From contig JAITUN010000083.1 in assembly GCA_031286285.1 (NCBI GenBank), positions 1 to 45,341 on the forward strand: a stretch of DNA of 45,341 nt, in the 5' to 3' direction. This document shows positions 7,841 to 18,200 of this stretch, one piece after another; position 1 is the stretch's first letter, and every line of letters begins with the position of its first letter. Both the position numbers and the translations under genes were made by a program. The DNA comes from Bacteroidales bacterium (GTDB lineage Bacteria > Bacteroidota > Bacteroidia > Bacteroidales > WCHB1-69). The notes under the pieces were generated by a model. It searched no databases. It was not told where the DNA came from and saw nothing but the letters and a program-made list of their open reading frames with translations.

Positions 7841-9868
7841 ATGAAAAAAAACCTGCTCGTTTTAGCTCTATTTATTTTAGTATCAACAACTACCGTCTTC
7901 TCCCAAAGCGGGATGGAAAACCCTGTGAAATGGGAATTTAAAACAGAAAAAATCAACGATTCAATTGCGGAACTGCATTTTATTGCCGTAATTCAAGACA
8001 AATGGCATCTCTATGCACAGCAACACAACAACGGAATGGAGCTCCCTTTGAAGTTTATCTTCAACTCCTCGCCCAATTTTAAAAAGATCGGCAAAGTTTG
8101 GGAACCAAAACCCATAGTGTATTACGACCCTGTGTATAAAGATACTTCACTCTATTTTGACAAAAAAGTTATCTTTAAGCAAATAATACAAGTGCTAAAT
8201 AATGAGCCGTTTAATGTAAAAGGTGAACTTACAGGACAGGCTTGTATTGAAGGGCGGTGTGTAGCAATTGACCAATCCTTTGCTTTTTCGGTTTCAGGGT
8301 TTGAAAAGATAAATATTGGTTCTTCCCATGAAGATATTGTTGATAATGAAGAAATTACTGAAGACAATAAATCACAATTAGAAAGTGTTTCAGCAGATGG
8401 CGATGCGCATGCCTCAGAAGATTCTATCCTTCTCTTTTTCCTGTTTGCCTTTTTGGGCGGTTTGGCGGGCTTGCTCATGCCTTGCGTATTTCCGATGATA
8501 CCGATGACTATTTCCTATTTCTTAAAAATGGAAAAAAGAGTTAAAAGTTATGCGCTTTTTTTCGGAATCTCTATTGTAATCATTTTCTTGCTGTTGGGTA
8601 TCTTGTTGTCGATCATTTTTGGTCCCGATTTTGCGAATATTGTGAGTACGCACTGGCTTCCCAATATTATCTTTGCCGCTATTTTTGTGATTTTTGCCAT
8701 TTCACTGTTCGGTTATTTCGAGATTGCCTTGCCAAGCAGTTGGATCAACAAATCAGCGAAAATGGAAAATACCGGCGGACTTATCGGTGTGTTTTTTATG
8801 GCATTAACATTAGTGTTAGTCTCTTTTTCCTGCACGTTGCCCATTGCCGGTGCAGTGGCGCTAAACTCTGTTGATGGTTCGTTTTTTAAACCCATTATCG
8901 GAATGTTGGGATTTTCACTCGGGATTGCCGTTCCGTTCACGCTGTTTGCCTTTTTCCCCGGGATGTTAAAAACGATGCCCAAATCGGGCGGCTGGATGAA
9001 CACCATGAAAGTGATGTTGGCGTTTGTAGAGTTGGCGTTTGCACTGAAGTTTTTAAATGTACCCGACCAAACTTACGGTTGGCGTATTTTAGATCGTGAA
9101 ATCTACTTGGCATTTTGGATTGTGATTTTTGCCATGATGGGTTTTTATTTGCTTGGAAAAATCCGTTTCCCCCACGACGAGGCCGCCCCGGTGCAAAAAA
9201 GTTGGTTCCGCTACATATTATCCATTTTTACTTTTTCCTTTGTCGTTTACTTAATTCCAGGTATGTTTGGAGCTCCTTTAAAAGCCATTTCAGGCTGGCT
9301 ACCACCCATGACAACTCAGGATTTTGACATCAGCAAAATAGTGCGCGAAGAAACGGCCACATTGTCAAGAGCTTTTACAGATGAAGACCAATGGGAAAAA
9401 CCGCGCTATGCAGATAAATTGCACCTACCTCACGGCATTTTTGGATATTTCGACCTAGATCAGGCGTTGCAAGTTGCAAAAAAAGTAAATCGTCCAGTGT
9501 TTATTGACTTTACAGGACACGGCTGCGTGAACTGCAGAAATGTGGAGAGTGCTATTTGGGCTGACTCCCGCGTGCGTTCTAAATTTGCACAAGAATTTGT
9601 AGTTGTGGCGCAATATGTAGATGATAAAGTGATAAAACTGCATCCTGAAGACCAAATTTTGGATAATAACGGAGACACTATTACCATGTTAGGGAAAAAA
9701 GCTATGTTTTACGAACAAAACAGATATAAGGAAAATTCGCAGCCGTGCTACATTATTGCAGATGTGGATGGAACTGTATTAACCGGACCTATTTATTACG
9801 AGTTAAATGTAGAGAACTATTTAAAGTTTTTGGATGAAGGAGTAAGGTTGTTTAGAAAGAAAAACTAG
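7841..9868 (+). CDS. dsbD: DsbD-type thiol:disulfide interchange protein
   Basis: DsbD carries electrons from cytoplasmic thioredoxin across the inner membrane to periplasmic thiol proteins and cytochrome c maturation factors. With the start at 7841 the protein has 675 residues and begins with a signal peptide (MKKNLLVLALFILVSTTTVFSQ). Its three usual parts are visible. The N-terminal DsbD-alpha/DsbC-like domain (about 25-150) has the Cys pair in CIEGRC. The membrane domain (about 190-470) holds the conserved LMPCVFPMIP and SFSCTLPIAGA, whose two Cys are the redox pair. A C-terminal thioredoxin-like domain has FTGHGCVNCRNVE with CVNC at 562-565. It is a single gene with its own promoter, convergent with yicC. 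The ORF-track start at 7811 is rejected because it overlaps the promoter box. Confidence 0.94.
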   Translation: MKKNLLVLALFILVSTTTVFSQSGMENPVKWEFKTEKINDSIAELHFIAVIQDKWHLYAQQHNNGMELPLKFIFNSSPNFKKIGKVWEPKPIVYYDPVYKDTSLYFDKKVIFKQIIQVLNNEPFNVKGELTGQACIEGRCVAIDQSFAFSVSGFEKINIGSSHEDIVDNEEITEDNKSQLESVSADGDAHASEDSILLFFLFAFLGGLAGLLMPCVFPMIPMTISYFLKMEKRVKSYALFFGISIVIIFLLLGILLSIIFGPDFANIVSTHWLPNIIFAAIFVIFAISLFGYFEIALPSSWINKSAKMENTGGLIGVFFMALTLVLVSFSCTLPIAGAVALNSVDGSFFKPIIGMLGFSLGIAVPFTLFAFFPGMLKTMPKSGGWMNTMKVMLAFVELAFALKFLNVPDQTYGWRILDREIYLAFWIVIFAMMGFYLLGKIRFPHDEAAPVQKSWFRYILSIFTFSFVVYLIPGMFGAPLKAISGWLPPMTTQDFDISKIVREETATLSRAFTDEDQWEKPRYADKLHLPHGIFGYFDLDQALQVAKKVNRPVFIDFTGHGCVNCRNVESAIWADSRVRSKFAQEFVVVAQYVDDKVIKLHPEDQILDNNGDTITMLGKKAMFYEQNRYKENSQPCYIIADVDGTVLTGPIYYELNVENYLKFLDEGVRLFRKKN

Positions 9869-9875
9869 GTTGATT

Positions 9876-10739
9876 CTACAAAATATTTACTAATTGCTCT
9901 TTAATTTTTTCTGCTTCGTCTTTCATTAATACAACAATCTGTTGAATATTAAAATCATTTGCTTTTGAACCGATTGTATTGATCTCTCTACCGATTTCTT
10001 GAACTATAAAGCCCAATTTTTTCCCTGCATTGGTTTCTTTTAAGGTGTCTAAAAAATATTCGCAATGCTTGCACAATCGAATTTTCTCCTCAGTAATATC
10101 TAATTTTTCTATGTAAAAAATCAACTCTTGTTCCAAGCGATTCGGATCATATTTTAGAGGCAGATTTTCAAGACTTTCAATCAGTTTTTTCTTCAATTCT
10201 ACTTTACGATTGTTTTCAAACGGCGTAATTTCTTTAATCATACTTGATATAAGTTGAATACGATATGTAAAATCTGCCGACAGGGTGTCGCCCTCTTCCT
10301 CTCTAAAACGATTTACTGCATCGCAGGTGGTCATTATTCCGGCAAAAACAACGTTCCAAAGATTTTCAGAAACTTCCTCTTTTGGGGTAGAGATCACATC
10401 AGGCAGATGGAGAGTTTGTGCAAAAATATCTGTGTTTACAGGATTATTCACATATTTTGACAACTTTGTTAACTCATTGAAATATGCTTTCGCCAAATTA
10501 TCATCAATGGCCACTGTTGGGCTGTCTGTTTTTTCAATATAGATATTCATTTCAATCTTTCCACGCTCCAACTCTTTAACTATCAACGCCCTCATCTCGT
10601 TTTCTTTTTCTCTTAGCAAAGGCGAAATTCTGACGCTTAAATCCAATTGTTTGCTGTTCAATGCTCTTATTTCAATTACTATCGTTTTTCCTTCACAGTT
10701 TAAAGTGGATTTACCAAAGCCTGTCATTGATTTTATCAT
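9876..10739 (-). CDS. yicC: YicC-family endoribonuclease
   Basis: The 287-residue product begins MIKSMTGFGKS, the signature start of the YicC_N domain. It ends with the DUF1732/YicC_C pattern REINTIGSKANDFNIQQIVV followed by an EKIKEQLVNIL tail. E. coli YicC is reported to be an endoribonuclease acting on RNA including the small RNA RyhB. The internal Glu/Lys-rich helices (about 150-230) suit the known helical, oligomeric structure. There is no signal peptide, so it is cytoplasmic. In many bacteria yicC precedes gmk; here it does not, and the 3' neighbour is the convergent dsbD, only 7 nt away. Confidence 0.93.
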   Translation of the reverse strand: MIKSMTGFGKSTLNCEGKTIVIEIRALNSKQLDLSVRISPLLREKENEMRALIVKELERGKIEMNIYIEKTDSPTVAIDDNLAKAYFNELTKLSKYVNNPVNTDIFAQTLHLPDVISTPKEEVSENLWNVVFAGIMTTCDAVNRFREEEGDTLSADFTYRIQLISSMIKEITPFENNRKVELKKKLIESLENLPLKYDPNRLEQELIFYIEKLDITEEKIRLCKHCEYFLDTLKETNAGKKLGFIVQEIGREINTIGSKANDFNIQQIVVLMKDEAEKIKEQLVNIL

Positions 10740-10887
10740 AATAAAGATTTATAGATTAAAAATTGTAAGAATATAGATATGGTTTTTACTTTTGTTCAAG
10801 GTTTGAAAATAATGCCGCAAACATATATTTTTTTTAAAGATTTTAGCTAGTATTAATACTTTTCACTTTCATGTAAAAAAAAAAATG

Positions 10888-10895
10888 GATATTTG
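10888..10895 (+). promoter_or_regulatory. Weak candidate -7 box for aspS
   Basis: GATATTTG has one mismatch to TAnnTTTG and is followed by CAGCC, a downstream pattern like that of other boxes in the window. It lies 22 nt before the aspS ATG. Confidence 0.3.
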
Positions 10896-10917
10896 CAGCC
10901 TATCATAAAAAAAACCG

Positions 10918-12666
10918 ATGTTACGAAATTTTACTTGCGGAGAACTCTCAATCAGTAATATAAATCAACAAGTTACGCTTTGTGGTTGGGTGCAAAAAAA
11001 TAGAAAATTAGGAGGAATGACGTTTATAGATTTGCGTGATAGATACGGCATTACACAATTAGTTTTTAATAGCGAACAAAATGCCGAGCTGTGTAAAACC
11101 GCCGAACAGATCGGAAGAGAATGGGTAATTCAAGCTAAAGGAATTGTTGCAGAACGGTATAACAAAAACAAAAATATTCCAACCGGTGAGATTGAAATTT
11201 TAGTAGCTGAGCTAACCGTTTTAAACAGATCAGAAATCCCTCCTTTTACTATTGAAGATGAATCGGATGGCGGCGACGAACTGCGAATGAAATACCGCTA
11301 TTTGGATTTGCGTAGAAATCCGGTGAAGAAAAATATCATTTTTCGCCATCATCTTGCAATAGAAGTCAGAAACTATATGAACAGTATAGGTTTTTTAGAA
11401 ATTGAAACCCCTTTTCTGATCAAATCTACTCCCGAGGGCGCCCGCGATTTTATTGTCCCTTCACGTATGAATCAAGGAGAATTTTACGCGCTGCCGCAAT
11501 CCCCGCAAAATTTTAAACAATTGCTGATGATTTCGGGCTACGACAGATATTTTCAAATTGTACGCTGCTTCAGAGATGAAGATTTACGCGCCGACCGCCA
11601 GCCCGAATTTACTCAAATTGACTGCGAAATGTCGTTTGTGGAACAGGATGATATTTTACAAACTTTCGAGGGATTAGTTAAGCATGTTTTTAAGAAAGTT
11701 AAAAATATTGAAATTGAAGCAATTCCGCGCATGACTTTTGAGGAGGCGATGCGACTTTACGGTTGCGACAAACCCGACACCCGGTTCGATATGCAATTTG
11801 TGGAATTAAATGATACGTTGAAACATCGCGAGTTCTCTGTTTTTAATCATGCAGAACTGATTGTGGGCATTGTAGCCAAAGGGTGCGCAAACTATTCGCG
11901 CAAACAATTAGATGCTTTGACCGAGTTTGTGAAGCGCCCGCAAATTGGCGCAGGCGGATTAGTGTATGTAGTTTGTCAACAAGAGGATACATATAAATCT
12001 TCCGTAGATAAGTTTTACAACCAAGAAGATTTAAAAAGATTAGCAACAAAATGCAATGCAGAATCCGGCGATCTCATCCTTATCATGTCGGGAGATACTG
12101 ATAAAGTGCGTAAACAACTTTGCGAATTGCGTTTGGAGATGGGTAAACAATTAGATTTGCGTAAAGCAGGCGTATATAAACCCCTTTGGGTAACTGATTT
12201 TCCTTTGTTAGAGTGGGATGATGAAACCCTACGCTATTATGCAAAACATCACCCGTTTACTTCACCAAAACCGGAACATATCCCATTGTTAGAAACCAAT
12301 CCCGGCGCGGTAAATGCTAATGCTTACGACTTGGTAATTAACGGAACGGAGATTGGCGGCGGCTCTATCCGTATCTATAATAAAGAATTACAACAAAAAA
12401 TGTTCTCCATTTTGGGATTTACACCCGAAGAAGCCCAACAACAATTCGGATTTTTGATGAATGCTTTTCAATACGGATCTCCTCCACATGGCGGAATCGC
12501 TTTTGGATTAGACAGAATGTGTGCCATTTTGTGTGACTCAGAATCTATTCGCGATTTTATTGCATTCCCTAAAAACAATTCCGGACGAGACACTATGCTC
12601 GATGCTCCTGCTAAAATTTCCAAAACCCAACTTGATGAATTGGGAATCAAATCTTTAAATTATTAA
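10918..12666 (+). CDS. aspS: Aspartyl-tRNA synthetase
   Basis: AspRS is the class II synthetase that charges tRNA-Asp with aspartate in the cytoplasm. The 582 residues match the bacterial type, which is longer than the archaeal/eukaryotic form because of an inserted GAD domain. The N-terminal OB-fold anticodon-binding domain (about 1-110) opens [25 protein letters not shown]. Motif 2 is [16 protein letters not shown] and motif 3 is [14 protein letters not shown]. The GAD insertion lies at about 290-410, and the bacterial tail [19 protein letters not shown] is present. The polysaccharide gene pair follows after 20 nt without a terminator and could be read through from aspS. Confidence 0.98.
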   Translation: MLRNFTCGELSISNINQQVTLCGWVQKNRKLGGMTFIDLRDRYGITQLVFNSEQNAELCKTAEQIGREWVIQAKGIVAERYNKNKNIPTGEIEILVAELTVLNRSEIPPFTIEDESDGGDELRMKYRYLDLRRNPVKKNIIFRHHLAIEVRNYMNSIGFLEIETPFLIKSTPEGARDFIVPSRMNQGEFYALPQSPQNFKQLLMISGYDRYFQIVRCFRDEDLRADRQPEFTQIDCEMSFVEQDDILQTFEGLVKHVFKKVKNIEIEAIPRMTFEEAMRLYGCDKPDTRFDMQFVELNDTLKHREFSVFNHAELIVGIVAKGCANYSRKQLDALTEFVKRPQIGAGGLVYVVCQQEDTYKSSVDKFYNQEDLKRLATKCNAESGDLILIMSGDTDKVRKQLCELRLEMGKQLDLRKAGVYKPLWVTDFPLLEWDDETLRYYAKHHPFTSPKPEHIPLLETNPGAVNANAYDLVINGTEIGGGSIRIYNKELQQKMFSILGFTPEEAQQQFGFLMNAFQYGSPPHGGIAFGLDRMCAILCDSESIRDFIAFPKNNSGRDTMLDAPAKISKTQLDELGIKSLNY

Positions 12667-12686
12667 ATCATTAAATCAATATTTAT

Positions 12687-13694
12687 ATGAACAAACAAAA
12701 CGAACTTAACTCATTCAGTGTCATCGATTTTTCATGGAAATGGCGCAAACCCTTATTAATCGTTACTATCTTATCAGGTGTATTAGCTTTTATAATAGCA
12801 TTGTTTATTAACCCAATGTATCAATCAACGGCTGTTGTATTCGCACCTCAATATAATTCATTTTTGATTGAGAATTATAATATGATATCCGACCTGAAAA
12901 GCTATGGACAAGAACACGAAACTGAACAATTGCTTCAAATTCTAAATTCAAGAGATTTAAAAGATACTCTTGTAAGTAGATTTAATTTAATCGAATATTA
13001 TAATATTGATACTACGCAAAAGCATTGGAAATATTTACTTTATAAAGAATTGGATGGAAATATTAAAGTAAGAAGAACTCAATATGGAGGTATTCTCATT
13101 TCTGTGTATGATGTAGATCCTGACCATGCCGCAAAACTTGCAAATGCTATGGTAAACGAATCAGATAATTTTAAAAACAACATTGAAAAAGAACGCTCTT
13201 TAGCTGCTTGTGAAATACTAAAAAATCAAATAGAAGATGTGAATCTACAAATGATTGTTATCAATGATTCTGTTCAAAAACTTGCTAATGAGGGGCTTTT
13301 TATTTACGACTTGCAAGTAGAACGTGTCATGCAGCAATATGCGGTTGCTTTGGGACAAGGAAACTCATCGGGTGTACAACGCCTCCAAAAAGAGATCGAT
13401 AAAATTTCTAAATGGGGACCCACAAGCGTCATATTACGCGAAAACCTGATCTATCTTATCCGTCGTGAAACACAACTAAAATCTATGCTTTGGAATGCCG
13501 AAATGAATTTAAGCGAACTGATGCCTACAAAGTTTGTTGTAGAAAAAGCAATTCCAAATGATAAGAAAGTGTATCCAAAAAAATTACTTATCGCATTTTT
13601 CTCTTCTGTGGGCGCTTTTATTACAACATTTTTTGTATTATTATTTATGGAAAAAATCAAAGCTAATATCTTGATGAACAAAAAAGAAGAATAA
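12687..13694 (+). CDS. Wzz/chain-length-determinant-like inner membrane protein
   Basis: The 335-residue product has the polysaccharide co-polymerase layout: a membrane helix near the N-terminus (about 23-45, PLLIVTILSGVLAFIIALFI) followed by NPMYQSTAVVFAP, the characteristic Wzz-type junction. A mostly helical periplasmic region (about 50-285) includes a coiled-coil-like section. A second helix (about 303-325) sits near the C-terminus, after PNDKKVYPKKLL, a Pro-containing segment typical of these proteins. Members set the length of O-antigen, capsule or exopolysaccharide chains. There is no C-terminal tyrosine kinase domain. The stop overlaps the start of the next gene by one base (TAATG), so the two are translationally coupled. 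Confidence 0.85.
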   Translation: MNKQNELNSFSVIDFSWKWRKPLLIVTILSGVLAFIIALFINPMYQSTAVVFAPQYNSFLIENYNMISDLKSYGQEHETEQLLQILNSRDLKDTLVSRFNLIEYYNIDTTQKHWKYLLYKELDGNIKVRRTQYGGILISVYDVDPDHAAKLANAMVNESDNFKNNIEKERSLAACEILKNQIEDVNLQMIVINDSVQKLANEGLFIYDLQVERVMQQYAVALGQGNSSGVQRLQKEIDKISKWGPTSVILRENLIYLIRRETQLKSMLWNAEMNLSELMPTKFVVEKAIPNDKKVYPKKLLIAFFSSVGAFITTFFVLLFMEKIKANILMNKKEE

Positions 13695-15127
13695 TGATGA
13701 ATAGCGTTCAAAAATGGGTAGGAATATCATCTGGAGCGATTTTTATAATCATTAACTGTTGTGCATTATTTTTAGGATTTGAATATATTCCATTTATCTC
13801 ATTTGCTCTTATTGGTTTATATTTATTATTCTTCAAATTAGATTTATTAATTTATTTGTTGGCATTTGTAACTCCTTTGTCTATTCCTTTTGAAAATGAA
13901 AAGGTTAATTTAGGAATATCTATTCCAAGCGAAATCATTATGGTATTGATTACAATACTATTTTTTGTACGTATCTTTATTGACCTAAAATTAGAAAAAA
14001 AGATAATATTCCATCCGATTACAATTGCTATTTTAGCTTATCTGTGTTGGATATTTCTTACTTCCATTACGAGTGAATTACCAATCGTATCATTCAAATT
14101 TCTACTTTCTAAAACTTGGTTCATTGTTTCTTGTTATTTTCTCATATTGTGGTTTTTGAAAAAAGATATTTCCAAATGGGTTAAATTCATGAATTGTTAT
14201 ATGGCGGGATTGGCTATTGTGATTTGCATCGCTACGGTTAAGTTGGCGCAAGCGGGATTATTTTCGAAAGGATTACATTGGATTATGAGTCCATACTACA
14301 ATGACCATACTGCCTACGGCGCTGCAATTGCACTATTTATACCTTTGCAAATAGGATTTTTCTTTTTACCCGATAGACCAAATTACTCTAAACTGGGCTA
14401 TGTGCTGTCTCTCTGTTTTCTACTGGTAGGACTCTATTTCTCGTATTGCAGGGCAGCGTGGCTAAGTATTATTATTATTATGATACTATTTTTTATCTTA
14501 AAACTAAGAATTAAATTAAGCTGGGTTCTTGTTGGTGTAGGGTTGCTTGCATTTATTTTCTATAGCTTTTCTGACGAAATTATTTATCGTATGGGACGTA
14601 ACTCTCAAGATTCTTCAAAAAATATTGATGAACATATCCAATCTATCAGCAATATCTCTACAGATGCCTCTAATGTGGAACGATTAAATCGCTGGGTTTC
14701 CGCTTTCGGAATGATTGAAGAGCGCCCTATTGTGGGTTGGGGACCAGGAACCTATCAATTTGTTTATGCTTCTTTTCAAAAACCTCAATATAAAACGATT
14801 ATCACTACAAATTTTGGCGATGGCGGAAATGCGCATAGCGAATTTATCGGTCCTACCGCTGAAACCGGATTTATTGGATTGGCAACAGTTTTAGCTATAA
14901 TGACTGCAACTCTTTACACCGGTATTAGAACATATATTTCATCACGACGAAAAGAGATAAAGATAATTTCACTATCTGCAACATTAGCCCTCATCTCATA
15001 TTACATACACGGTACAATGAACAACTTTTTGGATACCGACAAACTCTCGCTCCCTTTTTGGGCATGCGTAGCAATTATTGTGGCAATGGACATTATGAGG
15101 AAAGAAGAGGAAGAAATAAAGAATTAA
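13694..15127 (+). CDS. O-antigen ligase/polymerase family membrane protein
   Basis: The 477-residue protein has about eleven hydrophobic segments and one long extracytoplasmic loop (about 290-400). That loop carries the Wzy_C/O-antigen-ligase pattern NVERLNRWVSAFGMIEERPIVGWGPGTY and, later, GGNAHSEFIGPTAETG. Family members either polymerise polysaccharide repeat units (Wzy) or attach O-antigen to lipid A core (WaaL); the two cannot be told apart here. The start at 13694 overlaps the upstream stop; a second Met follows immediately and is equally possible. The pairing with the Wzz-like gene favours a role in surface polysaccharide chain formation, yet no glycosyltransferases or flippase are adjacent. 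A strong bidirectional terminator closes the unit. Confidence 0.85.
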   Translation: MMNSVQKWVGISSGAIFIIINCCALFLGFEYIPFISFALIGLYLLFFKLDLLIYLLAFVTPLSIPFENEKVNLGISIPSEIIMVLITILFFVRIFIDLKLEKKIIFHPITIAILAYLCWIFLTSITSELPIVSFKFLLSKTWFIVSCYFLILWFLKKDISKWVKFMNCYMAGLAIVICIATVKLAQAGLFSKGLHWIMSPYYNDHTAYGAAIALFIPLQIGFFFLPDRPNYSKLGYVLSLCFLLVGLYFSYCRAAWLSIIIIMILFFILKLRIKLSWVLVGVGLLAFIFYSFSDEIIYRMGRNSQDSSKNIDEHIQSISNISTDASNVERLNRWVSAFGMIEERPIVGWGPGTYQFVYASFQKPQYKTIITTNFGDGGNAHSEFIGPTAETGFIGLATVLAIMTATLYTGIRTYISSRRKEIKIISLSATLALISYYIHGTMNNFLDTDKLSLPFWACVAIIVAMDIMRKEEEEIKN

Positions 15128-15144
15128 ACGAAACGATTCAAATA

Positions 15145-15183
15145 AAAAAGTACGGCGGAATGGTAAATTCCGCCGTACTTTTT
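15145..15183. terminator. Bidirectional terminator between the O-antigen ligase-like gene and the C25 peptidase gene
   Basis: AAAAAGTACGGCGGAAT and ATTCCGCCGTACTTTTT form a perfect stem of about 17 bp around a short loop. T-rich tracts follow on both strands, so it can stop the two convergent transcripts. Confidence 0.9.
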
Positions 15184-15210
15184 ACTCATTACTCACTAAT
15201 TACTACTTAA
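15183..15210. repeat. Degenerate 7-bp tandem repeat at the 3' end of the C25 gene
   Basis: TACTCAT TACTCAC TAATTAC TACTTAA is four units with period 7. The last unit overlaps the stop codon of the C25 peptidase gene. Similarity between units is moderate, so this is weaker than the repeats at 24011 and 32098. Confidence 0.4.
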
Positions 15211-18200
15211 TAATTACCAATCGTTTCACTACAACATCACTGTTGTCGGAATAGAGTCTTACAAAGTAGATACCATCTTCATATTTGTTTACATTGATTT
15301 CTAATTTTTCATTAATAACTTTATGCTCAGCTAATTTGCGCCCTTGTAAATCGTAGATCTCTACACGGTTAAGTTCTTTACCTTCTATGGTTACTTCTCC
15401 GTTGGTAGGGTTCGGGAAGATGCTGTAAGAAAGCGCTTTGAAATCATTAATACTGACAGTGATTATTTTTACAATTTTTTCCGATTCGCAATGCCCATAA
15501 ACCGCAGAGACTTGATACGTATATTTTCCATCATCAAGGTCTTCATCTGTATATTCAGTCTCTATTATGGGATCTTCATTGATTTGTTCTTCATCACGAT
15601 AAACATTATAACCCAGCAATTCACCATCTATCTCTTCGGGTTCATCCCAAGTGAGAGTAACTGTGTAATCGTCGGTTATTAAATAGGAAAGATTAGCAGG
15701 CGGTTCGCAAAACTCAGGATCTATGGTAACAAGAACCGGATCCGACAATTCCGAAATGCAATTTTGGTTCACTACACTAATTTGGTAGGAGTAGGTTCCT
15801 GCCGCAAGGTTTTCATCAACATATTCTCTTTCTGTTAAAAACTCTCCATTAATTTTGGTGCCGTTACGATAGATATTATATACTAATCCTTCAATTTCTT
15901 CAGAAACGCCCCAGGTAATAATAGCATTTTTTCCTTCTGCAAAACCGGCTACATTAGTAGGTTGAATACAAGGAGTAAAGTTGCAAATTACATTCGACAT
16001 TTCGGCGTAAGATTCTTTATTTCCGGAATAAACGGCAGTAACATTATACACATACACTCCTTCTTCAATATTTTCTTCTGTATAAGTAGTTGTTGTAAGA
16101 AGCGTACTATTCAATTTAGTTCCACTACGGTAAATGTTGTAGCCGTCGGGCGTTCCATCTGCGGGGGCTTCCCATGTAGTTGTAATGGTTTCGCCGTTTA
16201 ATACAGCTACCACATTTTGAGGACGGGCATATATTTCGGGAATCACAAAAGTATAGTCGTGGGTTTGTCCGTATGTATATGCATCGCATGCATTTGGCGG
16301 GTAAGTATTCCAATTAACGCGAAGTCTGAAACGGTGTTCTCCCGGTGTCGCTTCTTGTGGAACAGAAAAAGTAGTGGTGTACTCTGCATTAGCCACAGGA
16401 CATGAAACCTGAATTAGTTGTTCGTTAGAATCAAAAATGTTATTCCCGTTCAAATCAAACCATCCTCTAACATAATCACTACCGTAAGCACATTTCACTT
16501 TAATCGTATATTGCTGTCCGGGTTCCAATGTAAAACTCATGTTTGTAAAATTTTGGTACCCACCGGTTGTACAAGTTGTACTTGGGTTATTCAACAACTC
16601 CGTTTGATCTGAATTTTTGATAATAACAACAGAAGTGAATTTATCGCCTGCGCCGGATGCACAATTCGTACTACCGGGTGTGCAGTAGCTATCTGAACCT
16701 GCATTGGAAACGGTGAAATCTTCGGTTTCAGCGCGTCCATATTGCGCAGTTATCAGCAGGTCCATATTAGCCGTATGCCCGAAAGGCATACCGGCGTCAG
16801 TAATTACTGTAAACGGGAATTCAATGGTTTCTCCGGCAATTAAGTTTTGTCCGGCACGGTTTTTCTCTTCACAAGCTAAGGTCACATATGGGCTGTTAAC
16901 TGTGAGATTTCCTTTAACGCCGAAAGCTTCGGCATGGCCTGTATTTTTCACCACTGTAGTAATGGTAGCCACTGTTCCTTTTGTTAATGAGCCGTTTTCA
17001 ACACCATCCACAAGCACTTTATCCAAAGTAAACACAGGGGCGTAGGCTTTCAGGTTCATTTTGCTTTCCCATAAAGTTTTAGCTCCGGAAACCGCTATGT
17101 TTACGGGAAAAGTTTTATTATCAGGAATGGAGTTATCAACAGTTACATTGAAAGTAACGGTTGCCGTACCTCCTGCTGCAATAGGTACCGTTATTTGTCC
17201 GGTAGGATTGTTAATGGTAAGTAAGGGGTCTTCGCAAGCAAGGGTAACCGTAATTGTTCCGGTAGTTGGGTCAGTACCTACATTTTTCAAGGTTACTGTA
17301 ATGTCAGCATTAGTAGAAATGTAAGTTAAAGCGTTTCCATCGGCAGGCAGGTAGCTGTCATAAATTATGTACGCGCCATCGGCTGGGATACAGTCAATAT
17401 TTTCATAAATTGTGTTGGTATTAAATGCGGTAACCACAAGCAGAACATCTCCGGGTAGGAAATCGTTATCAATAGTTACATTTCCGTCTTCATCGGTAAT
17501 GGCAGAATAATAGACTCCGTTTTGAGAGATACAAACCAACGCATCTTTCACCGGATTGCCATTAGCGGTAATGGTTGTTGAGTAAGGCATTCCCACTAAA
17601 ATGGTAGGCATGGAAGAGGCAAGCACAGCCGGCGGCATGGTTCTTAATTGCAAAGAAGCGTCTCCGAAAGTAGTCCAGGTATGAAGGGTATTAACATCAC
17701 CAGAACCTTGACTTTCTGTTAACATTAAGTTTCCGGCATTTACCACAATGGAGCCCCAAGTTGTGCGTAATTCAGTAGTACTGATTCCATTTTGTCCGGG
17801 ATAATTGGCATAATTAAAACCGCCACATAAAACATCGTAAAAATAGTCTTGTCCTCTCATAGGCTCTGCCCAAGGCTGGTTAATTGTTGACATCCACGTA
17901 ACCACAGCGCCGCCATTTTGTTTTTTCAACCATGCTTCTGCAAAGCAATCAGAACTATTATGAAATGCGCCATTAACACAAGCAACAGAAACAATAAAGG
18001 GTAGTTTTTCTCCATTAGTTAAGTTCGTAATATGTGAATTACTAAATCCTGTTGTAACAAAAGAGGTTGCACTGCCATGTCCGCAATAAGCAATAGTAGA
18101 AGCGCCCGTATTGATATAATTACTTAAATTAGCTGCGGTGCACCCGGTTTCATTTTCATAAAGCCGATAATGGGTATTATAGTTATAAGTGGGTTCAAGC

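Noticed and set aside
16704-17324. Long plus-strand ORFs opposite the C25 peptidase gene
   Set aside because: Shadows of a well-supported coding frame; no start context or family resemblance.
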